This document shows positions 17,792 to 27,335 of a stretch of 64,000 bases of DNA, piece by piece. Source of the stretch: a bacterium (GTDB lineage: Bacteria; Planctomycetota; UBA1135; UBA2386); NCBI GenBank assembly GCA_024743115.1, contig JANSXC010000009.1:62001-126000 (forward strand). Reading direction: 5' to 3'. Position 1 is the first letter of the stretch. The number at the start of each line of letters is the position of its first letter. Position numbers and translations under genes: made by a program. A model generated the notes under the pieces. The model was not told the DNA's origin. It was given only the letters and a program-made list of their open reading frames with translations, and made no database searches.

Positions 17792-19042
17792 CTACCGCGA
17801 CTGCAGCTCGAGCGCGGCTTCGCCGAACGCGTGACCGATGCGCGTGAGGATCTTCGCGCTGCCGAGGTAGTGGAACGCGGCGTTCGACGCGCCGCGCCGC
17901 CAGATCGCTTCGCTCTCCGGGCCTACGACCTCGTCGCGATACTGCGTCAGCCAGGCTTTCTGCGCCGCCGCGTCCATCTTGCCGTCGGCATTTGGACCGT
18001 CCTTGGCGCGACTGCGCAGCTTGCGCGACATGCCGCGCACCTGCTCAAGCAGCTCGGAGATCCGCTGCAGCTTCGCGTCCCAGTAGAGCGCCGTCCGCAC
18101 TGCCGCCACGTTGCCACGGAACTCGGGCAGGCTCGCGGGCGCCGCCATCGCATCGCGGAAGCTGCGATGGATCGCAGTGTAGCGCGCGCCGTCCTTCAGC
18201 TTGCCGCCGACGCCCATCACGCCGATCACGAACGGTAGTTTCGGCGCCTCGAGATCCCGGCGCACGTCGCGGATGAAGTGCACGAGGCATTCGGAGTAGG
18301 CATCGTAGCCGCCCGGCTTGCCCCGCTCGGGATAGGTCCCGCGATCGACGAGGTCGTTCCAACCCTGAAACCACACGAAGCCCGCGAGTTCGAATCCGGC
18401 CTTCTCGTCGTACGCGTCGCACACCCGACCAGGATCGGTCAGCACCCGCCGCACGTGTGCGAGCATCTTGCGGTAGTAGACGCCCGTCGCCTCGACCTTG
18501 GACTTCTCCGCCGCTTCGAACTTGCCCTGCTGTTCGAGCCGTTCGCGCTGCGCCTTGCCGAAGACGTAGGGCCCTGCCGATGGCGGCCGAAAGTCGGTGT
18601 GTAGCGACTTGCCGCCCCATGCCGTCTTGATCAACAGCACGGGCTGACTGGTCGCCGCGGACACCGTGAGGCCAAACGTCCACTCCGGACCGATCTTGTC
18701 ACCGGGCTCGGTGGCAACCGTTCGCGCCCCGAAACCCGCTGTCAGTCGGCCGACGCCCTCGCCCTCACCACCGCGACCACCGGTCAGGTACGAGACCCAG
18801 ACCTTGTCAGCAACCCGCGGCTTGCCGTCGCGATCCCGCAGCCTCTGGAGCAACGGCCGAGTCGCCGGATCGTCCGCGAGATGGTCGAGCGTCGCGATCT
18901 TGGCATGCCCCTGCATGTTGGACTGGCCGCAGAGGACCCAGACCTGGAGGCACTTTGGATCCGGCTCCTGGCATGAGCCGAACGCAGCGAACAGCCCCAC
19001 GATCGAGGCCACGAACAGGAGACGTGTGAGCATGGCGCGCAT
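17792..19042 (-). CDS. Sialate O-acetylesterase-type (SASA) carbohydrate esterase
   Basis: 416 residues. Signal peptide 1-24 ending near FGSC, possibly a lipoprotein. The SASA/DUF303 signature is clear: VLCGQSNMQGH near residue 38 with the nucleophile Ser, KTAWGGKSL near 140, and GFVWFQGWND near 220. Enzymes of this group remove O-acetyl groups from sialic acids or plant polysaccharides, and are abundant in Planctomycetes that also carry sulfatases. The gene begins 18 bp after the stop of the WD40-repeat gene on the same strand, so the two are probably co-transcribed. The block-V His is not identified with certainty; the terminal region contains ASNAAFHYLGSAK, where a His follows. Confidence 0.85.
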   Translation of the reverse strand: MRAMLTRLLFVASIVGLFAAFGSCQEPDPKCLQVWVLCGQSNMQGHAKIATLDHLADDPATRPLLQRLRDRDGKPRVADKVWVSYLTGGRGGEGEGVGRLTAGFGARTVATEPGDKIGPEWTFGLTVSAATSQPVLLIKTAWGGKSLHTDFRPPSAGPYVFGKAQRERLEQQGKFEAAEKSKVEATGVYYRKMLAHVRRVLTDPGRVCDAYDEKAGFELAGFVWFQGWNDLVDRGTYPERGKPGGYDAYSECLVHFIRDVRRDLEAPKLPFVIGVMGVGGKLKDGARYTAIHRSFRDAMAAPASLPEFRGNVAAVRTALYWDAKLQRISELLEQVRGMSRKLRSRAKDGPNADGKMDAAAQKAWLTQYRDEVVGPESEAIWRRGASNAAFHYLGSAKILTRIGHAFGEAALELQSR

Positions 19043-19060
19043 TCCTTGCCGCAGCGTGTT

Positions 19061-20188
19061 TCAGCGACCGCGGCCGGCCCCCTTCTTACCAGACTTGCCC
19101 TTCTTACCCGTCAGATCCAGCAACACGGGTGAACCCGCAACATCCACGAGCAAGCGCGAGAAGTCCGGTGCCATCACCATCGGTGGCTGGACGCCCTCGA
19201 CCAGCTCCGCCTTCCGCGACGTCGGTTCGGCCCCGGCGAGATCCCAGAGCACGAGGTCGTTCGAGAACGTCGACGACAACGCCAGCGCCTTGCCGTCCGC
19301 CCGAATCTGCGCCGTGATCCGTGAGGGGAGAGCATCACCGGCTACGGCCTTGCCGATCTGCTTGCCGTCCGCGAGCCCGTAGCGCCGCAGCTCCTCGTTG
19401 ATCGCGACCAGCGTGCTGTTGTCCGGCGAAATCGCCAATCCGTTCACCGGGTTCCACCCGACCTGGATCGCCCGAAACTCGCTGCCGTCCTTCGTCTGCA
19501 GCACGCGAACGACACTGTTCGGCGGCGAATAGCTGACCTCGCCGTTCTTGATCTCGTAGTTGAGTTCCTGCGCATAGTAGGCCACCAGACTGCCGTCCGG
19601 AGAGAACGTGGCCGTCTCGGCGAACGTCCGCTCGCGCCGCCATCGCACAGTGCCAGCAGCGACGTCCCAGAGTTCGAGCGCGCCGATGATGCGCTTCTTC
19701 GTGCCGGCGAGATCGAGTTCCTCCTGCGCAAACCGCGCGAGCACCGCCCCGTCCGTGGCGAGCAGGGCCGGCACCGAAACCCACTCCGGGTCGACGGCCG
19801 GCACCTCGAAACCGCGCTTTCGCTTGCCACGCTTGCGATCGAACACGGACACGACCCCGTCGGCCGCGCTGAAGCTCACGACCTGCTTGCCATCGCTCGT
19901 GAATGCAATCGCCGTGACCGCCGACCGATGCCCACTCAGCGTCTTGACCAATTTGCCGCGACGGGTGTCCCACAGCAGCACGTCGCCACCGGATACCGAG
20001 CCGTTCATCGTAAACGTCCCGGTCCCACCCGCGACCTGCCTGCCGTCGGGGGCGAAGGCGAACGAAGCCAGTCCGGTCCAGGACTTCGGCCTGGCAAGCT
20101 TCAGGGCATTCTGCGCGGGCAGGCTCGCCATGGTGACTACGAGCGTCAGCACAACACGCCAGGAGACCATGGTTGCCGAGGGCATCAT
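19061..20188 (-). CDS. Secreted WD40-repeat protein
   Basis: About 375 residues; starts at 20188, 20185 and 20170 all give a Sec signal peptide ending ASLPAQ. The mature protein is a WD40-type propeller: blades contain FAFAPDGRQVAGG, VLLWDTRRGKLVKTLSGH, AIAFTSDGKQVVSF, LELWDVAAGTV and LAISPDNSTLVAI, spaced about 40-50 residues. The last 15 residues are Lys/Gly-rich (KKGKSGKKGAGRGR), probably a basic tail. It is followed after 18 bp by the SASA esterase gene, so the pair likely forms an operon in which the propeller may be a scaffold or accessory. No enzymatic motif is seen. The Thr/Arg-rich segment upstream in the longer frame is not protein-like. Confidence 0.78.
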   Translation of the reverse strand: MMPSATMVSWRVVLTLVVTMASLPAQNALKLARPKSWTGLASFAFAPDGRQVAGGTGTFTMNGSVSGGDVLLWDTRRGKLVKTLSGHRSAVTAIAFTSDGKQVVSFSAADGVVSVFDRKRGKRKRGFEVPAVDPEWVSVPALLATDGAVLARFAQEELDLAGTKKRIIGALELWDVAAGTVRWRRERTFAETATFSPDGSLVAYYAQELNYEIKNGEVSYSPPNSVVRVLQTKDGSEFRAIQVGWNPVNGLAISPDNSTLVAINEELRRYGLADGKQIGKAVAGDALPSRITAQIRADGKALALSSTFSNDLVLWDLAGAEPTSRKAELVEGVQPPMVMAPDFSRLLVDVAGSPVLLDLTGKKGKSGKKGAGRGR

Positions 20189-20357
20189 CGCGGCGCATCT
20201 TCGAGCCGCCCCTCGAGGCGGGCAAGAGGTGATTGAGCCAGCACCTCGACCCGGCACCTCGCCCGATACGCTCGGCCGCGACCCCGATGCCGCGCTGGGA
20301 TGGGCAGAACCGATACCAAACCGGTAACGTTCCGCGCCGGCAGTTCTATTGGACACC

Positions 20358-21491
20358 ATGCCAGACCCCAGAGCCGTTCTCTTCTTCACCGTCCTCGCGG
20401 TCCCGGCCGCAGCGCAGACGATCATCGTCGACTCACAGCTCCGCCCCGGCACGCAGTACTCGCAGATCTCGGCCGCGGTGGACGCGGCGCCGGATGGCGC
20501 GCAACTCATCGTGCGCGATGGGACCTACTCGCCGTTCCAAATCCGCAACAAGAGCCTGTCCTTGCTGTGTGAACCCGGCGCGCTGGTCTCCACCAACATC
20601 TTTCAGCCGGTCGCGATCGACGTCTCGGATCTCGACGCCACGAAGAACGTGGCGATCCGTCAGATCGGTTTCACGACCACACTCGGACTGCTGCGACTCA
20701 ACGTCCGCGATTGCGCGGGCGCGGTGACGATCGACGCGTGCACGTTCGATCGCAGTCCGGCCTCGCAGAACGGTGGCAAGATCGTCATCGCGAACTGCGA
20801 CCATGTGGTCGTCCACAACTGCGTACTGGACGTGAACGGCCTGGTCGATGCGGCGATCGATTGCTTCAACAGCAACCTCGTCATCGACGAATGCACCCTC
20901 CAGAGCACGGCCCTCGCAGTGCGCCAGGGCGGCGGGCGAATCCAGATCAACAACTCGCGAATCCTCAAGGCACAGTCGCTGTCGCTCAACAGCGCGCTGC
21001 TGTTCCTCGCCGGAGGCGAGATGCTGGTCCATGGCGGCTCGACCATCGACGGCAGCCAGAACTCCATGTCCGCCGCCGCGGCGGGCACGGGCACCCTGGT
21101 GCTCGACCCGGATGTCCAACTGCTGAACATGCCGAAGCCGGCGATCGACCCGAACATCACGCTCGAGTCGCGCGCGATTCCGAGTGTCTCCTCCGGCACG
21201 CAGCCGCTCGGCGGCACCGCCACCGCGACGCTGCAGGTTCCGGCCAACGGAGTGGGCTTCCTGTTCGTCGGTCTCGAAGCCAGCCCGACGCAGTTCCCCG
21301 GTATCATCGATCCGATCTGGTTCTCACACGGCTCACTCGAAGCCATGGGCAGCGCCCCGAGCATCACGGGTGACTACTCAGTGCCCAACGCGCCATGGGT
21401 CGCCGGCCTCGTGCTGCGCTGGCAGGGCTTCGTGCTCGACCGCAACGGCGAAGTCGCCGCGAGCAACCCGTCGGCCTACGTCCACTACTGA
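20358..21491 (+). CDS. Secreted right-handed beta-helix protein with shared C-terminal module
   Basis: 377 residues from the ATG at 20358 (a TTG at 20349 would add three). Signal peptide about 1-19 (AVPAAAQ). The N-terminal repeat opens with YSQISAAVDAAPDGAQLIVRDGTYS, cut here to its pectin-lyase-like theme, then rungs such as VTIDACTF, VVVHNCVL and LVIDECTL to about residue 240. The rest is a beta-rich module ending in PWVAG-x5-WQGFVLDRNG and a terminal VHY, comparable to the other secreted proteins. A TAACGT at 20325-20330 may be the -10 with a 25-30 nt leader. The 3' end overlaps the convergent acyltransferase gene by 7 bp. No catalytic residues of polysaccharide lyases could be recognised. 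Confidence 0.72.
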   Translation: MPDPRAVLFFTVLAVPAAAQTIIVDSQLRPGTQYSQISAAVDAAPDGAQLIVRDGTYSPFQIRNKSLSLLCEPGALVSTNIFQPVAIDVSDLDATKNVAIRQIGFTTTLGLLRLNVRDCAGAVTIDACTFDRSPASQNGGKIVIANCDHVVVHNCVLDVNGLVDAAIDCFNSNLVIDECTLQSTALAVRQGGGRIQINNSRILKAQSLSLNSALLFLAGGEMLVHGGSTIDGSQNSMSAAAAGTGTLVLDPDVQLLNMPKPAIDPNITLESRAIPSVSSGTQPLGGTATATLQVPANGVGFLFVGLEASPTQFPGIIDPIWFSHGSLEAMGSAPSITGDYSVPNAPWVAGLVLRWQGFVLDRNGEVAASNPSAYVHY

Positions 21492-22573
21492 TCACGCACG
21501 GTAGCGACGCGGGCGACGACGGCTTCCAACGGTCCGCGCCCGCCGCGCGCCAGCCACAGCGGCGAGCCGATCGCGGCCAGCGTCGAATAGCCCACGAACG
21601 CCGCGACCCCGACCGCTGTCGGCCAATCCTCGGCCGGCCACCAGACCCGCAACCCGGCGTAGACGATCGCGAGATGGGCCACGTAGTGGCTGAGTGACGT
21701 GCGGCCGAGCGCGGCGAGCACCACGAGCCCCCCCCGCCCCGACCGTTGCGCCAGCACGAGCGCGAGCGCAGCCGTCACTGCGATGGCTGCGCCGCCCCAA
21801 AGGCAGGCGAACGGCAGTGACGTCGGTTGCCACGTGACGGCGAGGTGCGCCGCAAGACCGCCGGCGTATTCATCGCCGTGAAGGCAGTCGACAGCAACCG
21901 CAGTCACGGCGGCGAGCATCGCAGCGATCAGCCACGCACCCAGCGCCGCACCCGCACGCCGGCCGCGACGCGTTCGCTCCAGCAGGGTGCCCAGCAACGG
22001 GAACGCCAGCCACGGCAACAGCGGGTAGGCCCCATCGAACAGGAAGAACCGCAGCGTCTGCCAGCCGAACGAATGGTTGGCCTCGTGCGTGCCGTCCTCG
22101 CGCACATCGCTCCACGCGTATTCTCCGAACAACACGGTTGCGATCGGCACCAGAGCGAACAGCGTGAGGACGGCGACGATGACGATCTTCGCGCCGGCGC
22201 GGTGCAGCGCGGCGACAATCGGCAGGCAACATGCGATCGGTACGAGGATGTCGTTGGGCCAGACGAACCACCAGAGTGCCAACCCGATGCCCCCGAGGGC
22301 GACCGCCCGTCGCGTGACCACCAAGAGATTCGACTCGCCGCGAACGATGCCCATTCCGACGAGCAGCAGAAACATTGCCGCCGGCCAGCCGTCGAGACCC
22401 AGCACACTCGCGCGCTGGAGCATCGCGAGCCATCCGACGGCTGCAGCTTCGGGCTCTGGCACGAAGTGCACCCAGATCATCGCCAGAACAGCGAGCCCAC
22501 GCGCGACATCGAGTGTGAGATCACGGTGCGGCGCAGCCTCGTCCGCCGCACCGGCCCTGGCCCCGCGAGTCAC
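21485..22573 (-). CDS. Membrane acyltransferase-like protein (HGSNAT/DUF1624-DUF418 type)
   Basis: 362 residues with about ten hydrophobic helices. The N-terminal LDVARGLAVLAMIWVHFVP is the typical start of heparan-alpha-glucosaminide N-acetyltransferase-like and DUF418 membrane proteins, which move acyl groups across the membrane. A conserved SLSHYVAHL-type late loop (TSLSHYVAHLAIVYAG) is present. The GTG start at 22573 overlaps the stop of the NRPS-like gene by 4 bp, so it is translationally coupled and last of three genes in an operon. The upstream part of the longer frame is Arg-rich shadow. In this operon it may acylate the product of the NRPS-like enzyme or a lipid carrier; that is an inference from position. 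Confidence 0.75.
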   Translation of the reverse strand: MTRGARAGAADEAAPHRDLTLDVARGLAVLAMIWVHFVPEPEAAAVGWLAMLQRASVLGLDGWPAAMFLLLVGMGIVRGESNLLVVTRRAVALGGIGLALWWFVWPNDILVPIACCLPIVAALHRAGAKIVIVAVLTLFALVPIATVLFGEYAWSDVREDGTHEANHSFGWQTLRFFLFDGAYPLLPWLAFPLLGTLLERTRRGRRAGAALGAWLIAAMLAAVTAVAVDCLHGDEYAGGLAAHLAVTWQPTSLPFACLWGGAAIAVTAALALVLAQRSGRGGLVVLAALGRTSLSHYVAHLAIVYAGLRVWWPAEDWPTAVGVAAFVGYSTLAAIGSPLWLARGGRGPLEAVVARVATVRDQ

Positions 22574-25500
22574 GTCACGAGCCTCGGCGCGAGCTCCACG
22601 GTGGGCGCGCCGGCATAGCGGCGATTCGGGCGCAGGTGTTCGTGCTTCATCACGACGCTGTGCGGCATCACCTGCGAACCATCGCCGATATCCGCGCCGT
22701 AGAGCAACACCGCGCCCTTGCCGACCGTCGAATCGCGGCCGATACGCACGCGATCGATCTTGAGCACACGGTCCTCGAAGCTGTGGGCCTGAAACAGCGC
22801 GTGCACCGTCGCGCCATCCTCGATTGTCAGCATGTCGGGATCGACGACCTGCGCGAACCCATCGCCGAGCACGCACGCACGCCCGATCCGCATGCCCATG
22901 GCGCGCAGATACCACGGCAGGAGCAACGTGCCCTCGAGCGAAGACAGCAAGCCACGCGCGTAGCGCTGCCACATCACGTAATGGAAGTCCCAGCGGCTCG
23001 CCCATCCCGACCACAGCCCGTGCTGCCCTGGTCTCACCCGGCCGAGCAGCAACCACTTGGCCGCGAGCACGACGACGGCCAGGACGACGCCGACCGCCGC
23101 GGTCGCGATCACGGCGCCGAGCCAACCTCCGGCCGCGTACGCGCCGAACCACGAGAGCGCGAGCGCGGCCGGCACCAAGGGCAGCAAGAACCGCGCCGCC
23201 TCCCAGCCCAACCGGCGGGTATAGCGCCAAGGCCCGGGTTCGTGCGTGAGTCGCCGATCGACCTCGACGACCTCACGTCGCGGCAGCAGAAACGCCGGGT
23301 GCCCGAACCACGACGTCGACGCGGTCATCGCCAACGGATCGGCGAGCGTGCTGATGCCGAGCAGCAGATCCTCCGGCATCGTGGCGCCGGCTTCGACGAC
23401 GACGTGATTGCCGACGAAGGTTCGCGGGCCGAGGGCCGTCGGCGCGACCCGCACCTCGCCCTGATGGATACGCGGCACGCCGAGATACACGCCGTCCGCC
23501 AGGAACGAGTGCGCCCCGAGTGCGAGCTGCTCCGGCAGCGCGTCGTGGATCGAGCTGACTTCGACGTCACCTTCGATACGCATGCCGGCAAGGCGCAGCC
23601 ACCACGGCCAGAACAACGTTCCGGACAGCCACTCGCCGGCGCGCTCGACCCACCGCATGCGGGCGGTGAGCCAGAGATGCCGCAGCGACCAGCGCGGAAA
23701 CCGGCCGGCTCTCACGCTCGGCATCAGCCGCAGAACGATCGCCGATTCGAAGAGTCCGAGGAGCAGGACCGCGACGGCCATCAGCACGAACACCAGGAAC
23801 CAGGCCGGCGTGCTCGCCGGGCCATCGACGCAGAGCCAGCGAAACAGCGACCCACCATCGATCGAACACCACGACAAGATGGCCAGGACGAGCACCGCGC
23901 CCGGCATCGCGAGCAGTGGCCCGACCAGAAAGCGGACCAGCATCGCGATCGCCGTGTAGCGCCACGGCGACCAGCCGCGCCGCGCATCTTCGTTCGTGGC
24001 ATCGGAGATCGCACAGGCGCCGTTGCCGGGAGCCTCGGCACTGGTCGCCACGGTGCGTGCAGGCACCCCGCTCACGACCGACCCCGCGGGCACTTCGTCG
24101 CCATCCGCCACGAACGACAGCGGGCGCACGATCGCACCTTCACCGATGTCGACGTTCGGCCCGGTTCCCGCGCGACACTCGAGGGTGGCGCCGCGACCGA
24201 TCGTGACGGATCCGAACACGACTTCACCCGCATCCAGTTCACACAGACCGAGATCGACATCGCGCCCGAGGGTCACGTCGTCGCCGAGCGTGAGCAGATC
24301 CCAGCCCCCGGAGTAGAGCCGCACGCCACGATGCAGATGCACGCGCCGACCGATGCGAGCGCCGAGCAATCGCAACGCCACACACTGGAGTTCGGTGCCC
24401 TCGACGAGGAACCACGGCAGCAGCCGCACGAGCCGAACGACGATCCAGTTGCGCAGCCGCAATCCACTCCACGCCGAACGACGCTGCGCGTGATACTCGC
24501 CGATCAAGACGTTCTTCGTGGCGACTACCGCCAACAACCCGAGAGTGCCGAGTACGAACGCGAGCGGCGCAGCCAGCCACGGTAATCCGAGCAGCAAGGT
24601 GGCCAACGAGCAGTTCTCGAACAGCCACGGTACGATCGCGTCGACCGCGAACCAGAGGCCCGTTGCGCCGAGCAGCCACATACACACGAACCACAGCAGC
24701 TGAACCGCGGTGAATACGATCAGACTGCGGCGTCCGACGGCCGCGGCATCAGCGACCGCGCGATCGACGCCGACCGCACGATCGTCCGACGCAGCCCGCG
24801 CCGCAGCGAGCGCCCGCAGCCCGGCGATCGTCGGCGACGAGTAGATGTCGCGCACGGCGATCTGCGCAGTCGTCGGGTCACGCCGAAGCGCGGTAACCAG
24901 AGCCGCGGCGCGTAGCGAGTCACCGCCGAGGGCAAAGAAGTCCGCATCGTCAGCGACCTCGTAATCGGGCCGCCCGAGCACGCCGACGAACGCGGCCCGC
25001 AGTACGTCGCCGTGCCGCTCGCCGGCCGGCTCCGATCCGACTTCGATCGCCACCGCCGGCAACGCCCCGCGATCGACCTTGCCACCGACACTCCGAGGCA
25101 CGACGGCGAGCGACACGAACAAGGCTGGCACCATGTACGCCGGCAGCTCCCGCGCGACAGCCGCCCGCAGCTCCGCCTCGGGCAGTTCGGCAGCCGGGTC
25201 GCGCAAGACGACATGGGCGACGAGTCGGCGATTCGGCTCGTCACCCTGCGCGACACACACGGCTTCGCGCACGGGTTCACATCGCGCGAGCACGGCCTCG
25301 ATCGCCTCGAGTTCGATGCGGTAACCACGCACCTTGACCTGGGCGTCGATCCGGCCGTGATACGTCAGACGACCGTCCGCTTCGACCCGCGCGAGATCGC
25401 CCGTGCGATAGACCCGACCGATTTCGGGCAGCGTCGGAAAGCGTTTCGCGGTGAGTTCCTCGCGTCGGAGATAGCCGCGTGCCAGTCCCGGCCCCGCGAG

Positions 25501-26571
25501 GCACAGCTCACCGACTTCACCCACGGGTAGCGGGTTCAGTTCCTCATCGACGATCACGGCGCGGTGCGGCGGCACCGGCAGGCCGATCGTGACCGGCTCC
25601 CCCGACCGCACGCGACCGCGCACGACCGTGACAGTGCACTCGGTCGGCCCGTAGCCGTTCTCGAGCCAGAGCGAATCTCCCCAGGTCGCAACCAGATCGT
25701 CCGACAGCGGCTCACCGCCGACGTAACAGAGCCGCAGTGCCGGCAGCTCTTCGCGCGGCGCGCGACAACCCGTCGTGCGCAACAGGGTCGGTGGTGGGCA
25801 GAGGATCGTGATGCGCTCGCGCCGCAGCCACGGCACGAGGTCCGGGCCGAGCCGGACCGCCGCGTCGTCGAGTACGACGACCGTGGCGCCAGCCGCGAGC
25901 GCGAGCCAGGTCTCCTCGACCGACGAGTCGTAGGCCGGCGAACTGCCTTGCGCGATCCGGTCGCCCGGCTGAACCTCGAAGCGCGCCACGCCCTCCCGAA
26001 TCAGGTTCACTACCCCGCGATGCTCGAGCATCACGCCCTTGGGCTGCCCGGTCGTTCCGGAGGTGTAGATCAGGTACGCAAGTCGGCGATCGTCGCAGAG
26101 CTCGCGACCGGTGGACGGTGCAGCGGTCGCGTGCGTGTTCGCGGCCTCCCTCGTGTCAGACTTCGTGGGCAGCACGACGACCGCCGACGAAGAACCCGCC
26201 AACCGCGGCGCATACTCTGCGTCCGTGAGCACCGCGACGGCGCCCGAATCCTCGATCACCCTCGCCAGGTGCGCATCGGGGAACGCGACGTCCAGCCCCA
26301 CATACGCACGCCCAGACTCGAGCACGCCGAGCTGACTCGCAAGCAGCCACGGCGTCTCGCGCGGTAGCAGAATGGCGACGACAGCCGCTTCGTCGTTCGC
26401 GACACCGGGTGCGTCGGCCTCGAGCCGCTGTTCGACCGCGGCCGCCATCGTAGCGAGCTCGCGATAGCTGACTACGCACCGCTGCGGTCGCTCGGGCCCC
26501 GGCGGCACGTCGACCGCAATCCGCTCGCCGTGCCGCTCGACGGCATCGCGAAACAGATCGCTCAGGAGCAT
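22570..26571 (-). CDS. Pls/PosA-family membrane non-ribosomal peptide synthetase
   Basis: 1333 residues. Adenylation domain 1-510: A3 LIYTSGTTGQPKGV (167-180), A4-like AYDSS with Asp215 (binds an alpha-amino group, so the substrate is an amino acid), A5 ENGYGPTECT (305-314), A8 GRIDAQVKVRGYR (407-419) and A10 Lys498. A carrier domain follows with LGGDSL (Ser552). Then come six or so transmembrane helices (about 615-690, 870-950, 1125-1175) alternating with soluble blocks, two of which have left-handed beta-helix hexapeptide-repeat character (about 740-835 and 1225-1320). This matches epsilon-poly-L-lysine synthetase (Pls) and related enzymes, which polymerise one amino acid without a condensation domain. 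ATG 26571 overlaps the SET gene by 10 bp. The real product cannot be read from sequence. Confidence 0.9.
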   Translation of the reverse strand: MLLSDLFRDAVERHGERIAVDVPPGPERPQRCVVSYRELATMAAAVEQRLEADAPGVANDEAAVVAILLPRETPWLLASQLGVLESGRAYVGLDVAFPDAHLARVIEDSGAVAVLTDAEYAPRLAGSSSAVVVLPTKSDTREAANTHATAAPSTGRELCDDRRLAYLIYTSGTTGQPKGVMLEHRGVVNLIREGVARFEVQPGDRIAQGSSPAYDSSVEETWLALAAGATVVVLDDAAVRLGPDLVPWLRRERITILCPPPTLLRTTGCRAPREELPALRLCYVGGEPLSDDLVATWGDSLWLENGYGPTECTVTVVRGRVRSGEPVTIGLPVPPHRAVIVDEELNPLPVGEVGELCLAGPGLARGYLRREELTAKRFPTLPEIGRVYRTGDLARVEADGRLTYHGRIDAQVKVRGYRIELEAIEAVLARCEPVREAVCVAQGDEPNRRLVAHVVLRDPAAELPEAELRAAVARELPAYMVPALFVSLAVVPRSVGGKVDRGALPAVAIEVGSEPAGERHGDVLRAAFVGVLGRPDYEVADDADFFALGGDSLRAAALVTALRRDPTTAQIAVRDIYSSPTIAGLRALAAARAASDDRAVGVDRAVADAAAVGRRSLIVFTAVQLLWFVCMWLLGATGLWFAVDAIVPWLFENCSLATLLLGLPWLAAPLAFVLGTLGLLAVVATKNVLIGEYHAQRRSAWSGLRLRNWIVVRLVRLLPWFLVEGTELQCVALRLLGARIGRRVHLHRGVRLYSGGWDLLTLGDDVTLGRDVDLGLCELDAGEVVFGSVTIGRGATLECRAGTGPNVDIGEGAIVRPLSFVADGDEVPAGSVVSGVPARTVATSAEAPGNGACAISDATNEDARRGWSPWRYTAIAMLVRFLVGPLLAMPGAVLVLAILSWCSIDGGSLFRWLCVDGPASTPAWFLVFVLMAVAVLLLGLFESAIVLRLMPSVRAGRFPRWSLRHLWLTARMRWVERAGEWLSGTLFWPWWLRLAGMRIEGDVEVSSIHDALPEQLALGAHSFLADGVYLGVPRIHQGEVRVAPTALGPRTFVGNHVVVEAGATMPEDLLLGISTLADPLAMTASTSWFGHPAFLLPRREVVEVDRRLTHEPGPWRYTRRLGWEAARFLLPLVPAALALSWFGAYAAGGWLGAVIATAAVGVVLAVVVLAAKWLLLGRVRPGQHGLWSGWASRWDFHYVMWQRYARGLLSSLEGTLLLPWYLRAMGMRIGRACVLGDGFAQVVDPDMLTIEDGATVHALFQAHSFEDRVLKIDRVRIGRDSTVGKGAVLLYGADIGDGSQVMPHSVVMKHEHLRPNRRYAGAPTVELAPRLVT

Positions 26572-27107
26572 CGACGCGCGTTCGCCAACGCAACGACGTG
26601 CGGCGACAACAGCTTCGCCAGACGTTGCCGACTGGCCTGGGACAGGAACGAGAACCCGCGGATCCGCCCGCGACACATCGGCGCCCCGCAGCAGCAATCG
26701 AACGGATCACTCATCTGCCATTCATTCGTGTCGTAGTCGAACGTCACCGGTTCGCCAGCGCGAATCGGGCGCACCGCCACCAGCACGCGGTGGTGCAGCA
26801 CGCAGTTGGCGTCGCACGAGTGATTGAGCAACCGCCATGGATACCGCGCGTTGATCGTCGCGCCCTCCTGCCCGACAACGTCGGGCGTGCAGTCGACGTG
26901 GCTGTCGATTCCAATCTGTACCGAGTAGCGCGTGGCATAGTCCTGCACGGCGCCGTTGATGTAGAGCACCGCAGCGCCGACGGGCAAGTCGGTCGCGGCG
27001 ACGAGACCCTGCTGGCGAACCAGGGAACCTTCCTGCTCAACGATGGCGACGCGGCATGCGGGGTCATCCACGGCCGGATGCGCAACGGGTGAAGTCGACT
27101 CGGTCAT
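26562..27107 (-). CDS. SET-domain lysine methyltransferase-like protein
   Basis: 181 residues covering one compact SET domain. The core motifs are visible: LLNHSCDANC (NHSC, cofactor/active-site pseudoknot) near residue 95, VTFDYDTNEW (catalytic Tyr region) near 120, and a post-SET cysteine cluster FDCCCGAPMCRG near 135-150. SET enzymes transfer a methyl group from SAM to a lysine side chain. It is first in the operon: its 3' end overlaps the NRPS-like start by 10 bp. Its upstream region holds a TAGAGT hexamer at 27164-27169 in an AT-richer stretch. Coupling to a Pls-type enzyme suggests, but does not prove, that it modifies the product or its machinery. The ATG at 27107 is the natural start; the longer frame to 29141 is antisense to the sulfatase. 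Confidence 0.82.
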   Translation of the reverse strand: MTESTSPVAHPAVDDPACRVAIVEQEGSLVRQQGLVAATDLPVGAAVLYINGAVQDYATRYSVQIGIDSHVDCTPDVVGQEGATINARYPWRLLNHSCDANCVLHHRVLVAVRPIRAGEPVTFDYDTNEWQMSDPFDCCCGAPMCRGRIRGFSFLSQASRQRLAKLLSPHVVALANARRCS

Positions 27108-27276
27108 GCGGCGAGAAACGTGCTCGGCTGCCGCGATCCCACCGAAAGAGCGGTCTTCGAACAACTCTAAACACCTACGAGTAAATATTTTGCAGAACCA
27201 GGCTTTCGACGTCCCCGGCTTCGGACGCCCTGACAATCCGTTCCCTTGCGACGGCGTGGCAACTACACCCGGAGCC

Positions 27277-27295
27277 GTTCGTCGAATCGACGAAC
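27277..27295. promoter_or_regulatory. 19-bp perfect palindrome in the sulfatase upstream region
   Basis: GTTCGTCGAATCGACGAAC: two 9-bp arms around one central A, ending 41 bp before the sulfatase ATG, within the 228-bp gap between divergent sulfatase and SET genes. It has the size of a dimeric repressor operator. No second copy was noticed in the window. Confidence 0.4.
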
Positions 27296-27335
27296 CGTTG
27301 TGTGATCCAGCCGGGGACGATCGTTCTCCGAAGCC

